From contig JAKOON010000012.1 of the NCBI GenBank assembly GCA_022577435.1, positions 15,212,585 through 15,276,584 on the forward strand: a stretch of DNA of 64,000 nucleotides, read 5' to 3'. This document shows, piece by piece, positions 56,959-64,000 of this stretch. Source of the DNA: Embiotoca jacksoni. Its lineage: Eukaryota > Chordata > Actinopteri > Embiotocidae. How positions within the stretch are numbered: the stretch's first letter is position 1; every line of letters starts with the position of its first letter. Made by a program: the position numbers and the translations under genes. A model generated the notes under the pieces. That model did no database searches. It was not told the DNA's origin and worked only from the letters and a program-made list of their open reading frames with translations.

Positions 56959-59900
56959 TGCCTCTTCTGTTTTGATAAAGGCCTGCCGATACTACATCAT
57001 TATTTAAACATGAGTGCTATCTTTAATATCTTGTTTGTGGCTCCCAAATGGGCTTCGGGGGGCTCGCAAGGATCCATTTAAAAAAAATAAAAAAAAGTAG
57101 TATTAGTATCGTAGAAAGAGCGTGTGAGTTTCAAAGGCTCCACTCTCAACAGGGACCGTTATGTGATTATCAAACAAACAGCATGAACATCGGACAAAAC
57201 TGATCTCGGATGAGGTTTCTTCGACCTTGGACTTCATATTCGCGTTCTATTTTCCGTCACGGGTCTATTGAGGGATTAAATCAACTGTATAATCTGTCAC
57301 ATGTTATGTTTAACACTCGTTTCTGTGGGCTCACTTGTTAAATTCGGCCCTCCTGCTCTGCAGCCCATCGTTTGGTAGCATCCTTCAGGCTTAATATCAC
57401 AAGATCCCCATGATTCCCAGATTTATGAAGTGATATTGACCATTGTCTATGCGAAACGGATAATAAGCTATGATGAATGGGTGACATTAGTGATGAAATT
57501 ACATCAACCTTAACAGGCTATTGTATTAACACACCTAGCCGATCCCACTCCTCCCCACTGCCCGTTTAATTGATTAATTGCTGACGTGGATGGATGAGGC
57601 GTTGTGGGTCCTGAATCGGTGGCTGATTGCTAGTCAACCATAAACAGGAGCAGCCACAGTGGGCCCTCAAGGGCAATATTCATGCTCCCCAACCTTATGG
57701 TGATTCCTTATCCAGCTCTGACAAGAGGAAAAATATTCGGCCATAAAAATGCTGGTATCACCGGGCTGACATATAAAGCCCTCTGTCACTCGCCCTCCCT
57801 CCCTCCCCCCTCCCCTCCCCTCCTTCGTGCCTGCGTTGCGTCTCCTTTAGCTCTGAGTCGCTCAGCACACCCGTCGGACTCTGAAATCACCCATCCTCCT
57901 CTGCATGTGCAGCTCCAGTCCCTCAGGTAACCCCTGCGCCTCCCCAGCTTTAAATATGAGCAAATAATAGCGGAGTGAGTGATGCTGCCTGTGTCCTTGA
58001 CTGGAATCCTCTGTGTGCTGTAGCCACATCTCACTGTCTGCGAGCCCTTGTGGGACGCATAAAACACCCCCGTAGAAAAACTCCCAAGGCTTGTCGGTGG
58101 CAATCCGTTGCTGGATGGATGCGGGGATGCAGAAACGGCAATGAGGTCTTTGTGTGTGTTTATGCAAGTGTGGAGGGAGGTGGATAATGTTTACGCTGCT
58201 GTGTGTTTAATGAGAGGGGCACCGTGTCCACTTTAATGTGTTTGCATTTCAGATGCGGTGCGACAAAGTTATTAAAACGTTATACTGCACATCGCATCTC
58301 CTTTATGTCTCACTGTTTGTTTGCCTGCGTCTCTCGTGGCCCTGGTAGCTGTTATTGTGCTCGGTGGTGGGAGAGGTTAGGTTCGGGCTCCGTGGCTGCC
58401 ACTAAGATCTTCTCATCAGCACAGTTGCCACCAAATCATGTTGAACCTTAAGATAGGAGCAGATGGGGGTCATTTTTCTGTGCAGGGTAAAATGTAAGAA
58501 GAGGGGGGACAAGGATGCAGGATGTCGCTTGCCTGCCCGTCCGGCATCCACAAGTGTCAGGCCAGTTGTAAAGAGGAGACGACATGTGGCCAGGAAAGTT
58601 GTAGCCCCCATTGTCACCCACAGCATCTTCGCTCTCTCCAACACAACCCCACGTTAACCTCTGCGCCGCTGAGCCCCTCCAGGCCGAAGCGTGAGGTCTG
58701 AACCCCAGCAGCCAGCCGTGAAAACGCTGACACGTCGATTACCCCAGAGCAAAGAAAAAATTAAAATAAAAAAAACGTTGAACGTGATGAGAAGGAACAC
58801 ACCGCGTGAAGAGAGGGCATTTATTCATTTATTCTGTATGTTCAGCAAAACAAAGTGGTCAGGATTATGCTGCAACACCGATAGCTCGTTGTCTATTATA
58901 GTTATATTTCAAATTAAGAGGTTCACTCTGCCCAATTTTATGGTCATTTCAAAGTCGGCCTGCTGCCTTCCCAGCCCTCACCAGCCCCCACCTACCCTCC
59001 CTACCCTCCCGCCCCCCCGGTGAAATAATCACATCCCCTCTACTGCCTTCTGAAGCCTTCAGATAGAGCCAAAGAACTTAATTTGTTTCTTTGAATCCAG
59101 TTTGGAGCTCAGAAGAAACAGGCGCCGGTGGGACTTGTGGTCTGTTTATTGAACATTAGATGGCGCCATTCAACTTGCTAGAAACCCACAGTCACCGAGC
59201 TCATTTGCAATACGTGACTGCCTGGTGTGTGGTACATGAGCATCTCTTGTATGAATGAAACACAGTTGAGTTTCTGTTTGTTCTGATGACAGATGAGTTC
59301 AAATCTGAGTCTTTTAACATTTATCTGATTTGATATTTGTCTTTTTAAAATCAAAGACAACTAGATATGTAATGGGTACAATTGTGGAGGTTAGTTACTA
59401 ATATCAGAGCTAGTGGAAGTCAGAATTACCACAACTTCTACAATGAATTAAATGTGTGGATGCCAGCAATAGAAAAAGGCACATTTAAATGTACTTCAGT
59501 GTCCTGTGTTTGCCAAAGTTGTACTTTTGAAAAGTAAGAATTTGTGAACAGAATATTTCCTCATTTCTTTTTGCGATACGGTAGACGAACACTGAGTGTT
59601 GGTGCAGCAGTAAATGAGCCAAGTTGGAGGCTGGGCTTGTGGCAGGGCAGACGTGGCGTTCAGGGGGGTGTCCCTGCCGGTGCTGCTTTAACTAGGACAA
59701 GCCTCTCTATACCGGCGGACCTCAGGGGCCGATCAGCAGGTCTCAGGAGAGGCTCCCCGCACCGCCGTCTCACCAGGCTTGTCACGAGGGGGGCTGACGC
59801 TGGGCTGCCTTGCTGGCTGGGTGTGGGGCTGCTGTGATGATGGTGGGCGGGTGGGTGGGTGGGGGCTGACATGCCGAGAGGGCAATTACAGCAAGGACAA

Positions 59901-60595
59901 AGACTACACAGTGATAAGTCCCCACAGCACCCTAATGAAGAGAGCAGGTTAGCCTGTTAAGAGGACTGGGGAAATGAGCATGGCCTCAGTGCGTGTTTGT
60001 TTGTGAGCGCGTGTGTTTGTGTGTGTTTAACCTACCCGAGGAGGATACATTTTCTGAGGTCATGTTGCTACCACGCTCGCTAACCTCACTGACTGATGCC
60101 TTCCCGAGCTGGTGTTTTCTCCTCACAGAGCAAAAGCAAACAACAACATGAAACTGGAAACCAGTTCATCTTCAGGGAATTGTATTCCTTTGGCTGTATA
60201 TATTGAGGAAGAAAGTCCCGATGCAAGCTATTAATGAAATGAAACCTTTAAAATATCATGCCTTCGGTGGGTAATTGTTGCACATTAGCGGATCTACAAT
60301 TTGTTTTTATCACACCACTTAATGATTTTTTTAATAATATCCCACTTAAAAATTCAGTACGTTATAATCTGTATTTTATACATGAAATAAATTGATGAGT
60401 CTGTAGGTCAGCAGAAAATATATTCTGGATATAAAAAGAAAGAAAAGAACAGAAAATGAAGCTGAGAAAAGGGAATCATTCCCAGAGAAGGATTAGCTGC
60501 CTTCCTCTTTCGGTCACTTTTTGCATATCCAGGCTGGATGTGATTATAACCAGATCGTGTTATCACACAACAGATCCCAGATGCAGCACCACTCT

Positions 60596-60702
60596 CTTAT
60601 TCTCCTCTTCTTCGTCTTCTTCTTCTTGCTTTCTTTCTTTTCTTCTGAGCTTCTTTTCTTTTTTTTTTTTTTTTTTTTTTTTTTTCTTTTTTTTTTTTTT
60701 AT
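60596..60702. repeat. Pyrimidine-rich tract ending in poly(T)
   Basis: CTTCTTCTT units lead into a long T run with a single C. It is low-complexity sequence, not a gene. Confidence 0.93.
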
Positions 60703-61374
60703 AATTTTGAGGGGGGAGGCAGAGAAAGAGAGAGAGATGGTGTGTACCTGATACTGCTGTGTTGGCACACCCGTCTGGGATCTGATAAGAGAGCCTCTGG
60801 AGCGGCGCTTATTCAAATCAGTGCATGTTCACAGTGAATAGGAGCAGGTAAAGGCAATAAGATACAACGCGATAACCTTTCTGGAGAGGGGGAGAGAATA
60901 GTTTTACACTCTGTTTCACAGCTCTGCTCCACCACATGAGGGATTTTCAGCACAGTCTAATTGATTTGCTTTATACAGAGTTTAAAAAAAAAATTAAAAC
61001 GACTTAAAAACAAAATCCTTACTTTCACTAGTGCAACTCAGAACAGATGTTGGAGGAGTTTGAACACTTTTGCGATGGATTACATGGATTTTTTTCATTG
61101 GGCTTTCTTCTTTTTTTTTTATGCTTTGTAAATTAATCAGCTCTGAACCTCCTCATTGACCGCTTTCGACTGCTGTTTTGGCGCTGCTTGCAAGTGTGTG
61201 TCTGGTCTTCGTATGGGCGTGTGTAAATATGCAGTTCCATGTTTATATTAGATACAAATTCAAACGTCACATAATCAATTTAGTTCTTAACGTTCACCCC
61301 CAGTAATCTGCTTTAGACCAACTCGGATAGCAGATAAAAGCAGAAATGTAGTGCGCAGTGTGGCTGAGTAAAGT

Positions 61375-61378
<4 letters not shown>

Positions 61379-61434
<56 letters not shown>
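61379..61434. repeat. (TG)n microsatellite
   Basis: A TG run of about 28 units. Confidence 0.97.
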
Positions 61435-61436
<2 letters not shown>

Positions 61437-63997
61437 ATACGCATGTGTATGTCACAAACATAGGCATCACATTAAATCAATTACATGTAATAACACTGAT
61501 CTGCAGTGATCAGTTTTAGAGCCACTGTGCAGAAATTTGAAGTGAGGCTTAAAGCTTAATTGCGGAGTGCAGGGTGGTGTGCCAGGCAGTCTCAGGGGGG
61601 GTGGGGGTTGGGGGGGGGTGGAGGAGGTGGTGGGGGTTGTAACATATGTTGCGTGCACTCAGCGCAAGACTCAGCAGTGATAGTTAAACATTGGGGTGAA
61701 ATGCATCCTCCAAGGGCCTCCGTGTTAATGTGTTTGGCTTGTACTGAACTCTCTACATCCGCGCGTTTACAGCGACGATGCCGGCCTAAAAAACATCGCC
61801 CACAACCAATGTATCTGATGATAGAAATTATGAAGAAAACTGACAAATTATTACAGTAATAATAGCAATTACTGTGACTAATAATTGTAATGCTGCTCTG
61901 ATATATAAATATTTTTCTTGCATGAATTTAAGACTTTATTTTTTAAGTGAAATTTAGGGAATTAGTATAGATTTGTTATGTTACTTATTACTATTTTAAC
62001 TGGCTATTCAATTGCATAGGAAACCCTATGTAGGATTTCATGTTGGTGTTTGAAATGTGTGTGTCTGTCTGTGTGTGTGTGTGTGAGAGAGAGAGAAAGA
62101 GAAAGAGAGAACAAGGTAATGCGCAGAAAAAGTGTTTGTAAACTGGTGATTGTGTTGTAATTTTGTAAATTTGCCGCTGAAAAATATACCACTATATTTC
62201 TCCTAGATTTAATACCTGAACACACAGTTGGTTGTAATTGTAATATATACTTAAAGCCTTTGTAGATTCTGCAGATATCCACGTTGTAGAATTCTCCAGC
62301 GCAGTGTGACGCTGCTATAATTTCCAGTGTAGTAGGCTATTGTGCAGCTCATTAAGGTCAGAGGTCTAATGTGCAGGCTCTCTCGCTAAATTAATCTCTT
62401 CTCTATTTTCATATTGACTCTCACAGTATGCAGCCTACCTAGTGGACACCATAATGAAACACCCCTCGTGCCCCTTTCCAACCAAACACCACTAATCTAA
62501 TATATTAGTCAGCCATGCTTGTGTACGGGTGAGCAATTATTCTAAAAAGTTTCCACACCGTGCCGAGGTGACAAAGGGAATATGGGCGAGCAGAGCAGGA
62601 CAGCGGACACACTTGACGGCTGCTCGGTGATGCTGATAGGCCAAACGGTGGTGGGAACCCGCCACTTTTAATCATGTGGAGGGTGACGGCTTTCATAAGA
62701 GCACGCAGCGATTCTGACAACTCTAATAAGGAGAGGTGACAGAGAAACTTTCTGTGTTAGCGGCAAAACAGAGGGGGAAGGTCTTGTTTCTCTCTCTCGC
62801 TCTTTTTTTTTTTTTTTTTCCAAAACGCATGTGTGTTTTTTTTGTGTTTTTTTTGGTGTTATTTGGTTGAGTATAAGAGATGAATTTCACAATCTGAGGC
62901 TGGATTTGTGGTGAAAGAATGTCAGCATTAATAAAGGGCTTTGGGGACAAGGTCACACGGGTCCATGTACAGCAGAGCACCTCGAGTCTGTTTGTGGCTC
63001 CAGAGATAGGCAAAACATGCTAAGACGTCTCCCAGTGCATAAGGTAACCGACTGGAGTTTTGCCCGTCAATGTCTCGGCGCACAGTCTAATTTATGATTC
63101 CTCAGCCTTTTTTATTCAAAGACAATCTTAGCTGTGGAAAAAAAGGGAGCGAAAAGGAATGATGCTTTGAGGATATAATTAAAGATATCGTTCAAAGAAC
63201 AACTTTTTGCATATTTGAATTATTACTGTCGTTAAAAACCACACAAAATATGGAAATATGATTGCCGGAAGCACATAAATCAATGATCAGCAAGGCCTCA
63301 GAGCCCAATAAATATGGGGAGTTAAATACTTTAAAATGCAAATCACATCTTAAAATTTGCATATGGGTGAATTTAAAGGAAGTGTGCTTCCTTAAGACCC
63401 TCTGAGGTAGAAACTGGTGAAGCTGGAGGGGGTTCAAGGAGGGAGGAGGGGGACACAGACAGGCAGCCGGATCCGCTATTTTTTTCCTTTATTTTTTTTT
63501 CTCGTTGTCATTGGTCAAGTTTTTGGATCGTTCTAAATGATAGCAGCTGAAGTGGGCTGACAGACACGACTGCATCTCTTTTGTGGATCCAGAAAGTGCC
63601 TTAAGTGATCTGAATAATTAGGAGTTAATTATTCTTCATCCATCTAAATCAGAAAAGGACAGATATGGGAATGGAATTTATAATTTTAGCCCGACGTACT
63701 GTCTCGTTCTAATGTGGTAAACTAAAGTGACTGTGAATAATACCTACTGACCTTCGAGTAATTACGCCTCGCTTGGCAATTTGCTTGCTGTTGCTAATTG
63801 AGGGTATTGATTCAGTGATATTCATATTAAAAATACATATGTTTTATGGCTGGGATTTTTTTCTTCTGGTTGTCTTTAATGTATTATTAATCCTTATTAT
63901 CTTATTTTTTTAATTTTTTTTTTTAACAATAATTAGCAGACAGGATGTGCTGCACTGGAGGCTTTGGGTACTTTCTTTGTCCTCCTCACTGTTGCAG

Positions 63998-64000
63998 GTA
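63998..64000 (+). CDS. znf407: ZNF407 coding exon 5, first three bases
   Basis: After the pyrimidine-rich acceptor CTCCTCACTGTTGCAG, the bases GTA begin the next exon. G completes Gly991 and TA starts a codon that must be Tyr if the frame stays open, matching the CGxAF of finger 14. The exon continues outside the window. Confidence 0.8.

Larger units (their letters stand above)
48767..63997 (+). other. znf407: ZNF407 intron 4 (15,231 bp)
   Basis: The intron runs from GTGAGT to TCCTCCTCACTGTTGCAG. It has microsatellites but almost no recognisable transposon, unlike the DNA upstream of the gene. Long stretches are of mixed composition with many TAATTA and ATTAA motifs, as often seen in conserved non-coding DNA near developmental genes. 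In mammals ZNF407 neighbours TSHZ1, whose enhancers could sit here; that is inference only. Confidence 0.9.
33575..64000 (+). other. znf407: ZNF407 gene, 5' part (exon 1 to start of exon 5)
   Basis: The gene has a non-coding exon 1 (ends 33650), exon 2 (37419-38137), exon 3 (38390-40594), exon 4 (48652-48766) and the first bases of exon 5 (63998 on). The left limit given is that of the first uORF, because the transcription start is not visible. All introns begin GT and end AG, and the coding phases match across each junction (1, 1, 2). Exons 3 and 4 are very close to human ZNF407 as I remember it, for instance RIRCEDCGFMADGVSGLNVH, EELPEGG, VNKYVLEDTEQINREREENQ and ATAQLGDARNHVKRHLGMRE. ZNF407 is a nuclear C2H2 zinc-finger protein linked to transcription control. 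The human protein has about 2,250 residues. The remaining fingers and C-terminal region lie outside the window. Confidence 0.95.

Noticed and set aside
1..64000. CRISPR arrays, bacterial operons, tRNA or rRNA genes
   Set aside because: No direct repeat-spacer pattern, no tRNA-like fold with A and B boxes and no rRNA segments were seen; the sequence is vertebrate nuclear DNA.

Overview
The window is nuclear DNA from a bony fish, most likely a percomorph teleost. Three things point that way: vertebrate-style multi-exon gene structure with GT-AG introns, long (TG)n/(CA)n microsatellites, and several dispersed repeats I recognise from memory as typical of teleost genomes. I cannot name the species. 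Almost all of the short open frames in the window are noise. Only one host protein-coding gene is well supported: the 5' part of a ZNF407 (zinc finger protein 407) orthologue on the + strand.

Layout. (1) 34-5881: a degenerate Ty3/gypsy LTR retrotransposon on the - strand, bounded by a 5-bp duplication. Its pol order is PR-INT-RT-RH, as in the Gmr1 group. A non-LTR (LINE-type) element on the + strand sits inside its RT/RNase H region (about 690-2740), and a 217-bp piggyBac-like palindromic MITE is inserted at a TTAA site (3756-3980). (2) 5882-33400: gene-free DNA with microsatellites, a perfect 31-bp hairpin, an LTR-like block, several teleost dispersed repeats, and four of the five copies of one roughly 500-bp repeat family. 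(3) About 33480-34330: a CpG-rich promoter region with the first, non-coding exon of ZNF407. (4) 33651-37418: intron 1, with LINE-like and Tc1-like relics. (5) 37419-40594: exons 2 and 3, separated by a 252-bp intron; they encode 953 residues with 12 C2H2 fingers and an AT-hook-like motif. (6) 40595-48651: intron 3. (7) 48652-48766: exon 4, finger 13. (8) 48767-63997: intron 4, 15.2 kb, poor in transposons and rich in AATTA-type stretches. (9) 63998-64000: the first three bases of exon 5.

The four coding pieces join in frame (phases 1, 1, 2) and give 990 complete residues plus the first two bases of Gly991. ZNF407 is a nuclear multi-zinc-finger protein thought to act in transcription. The rest of its finger array and its C-terminal region lie beyond the right edge. 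The 5' leader carries up to three upstream ORFs, one ending a single base before the main start codon. The most unusual points are the Gmr1-type domain order with two nested insertions, the uORF arrangement, an intron whose donor falls in the codon for the first cysteine of an otherwise missing finger, the perfect hairpin at 13100-13166, and an unidentified coding-like relic at 44063-44641.
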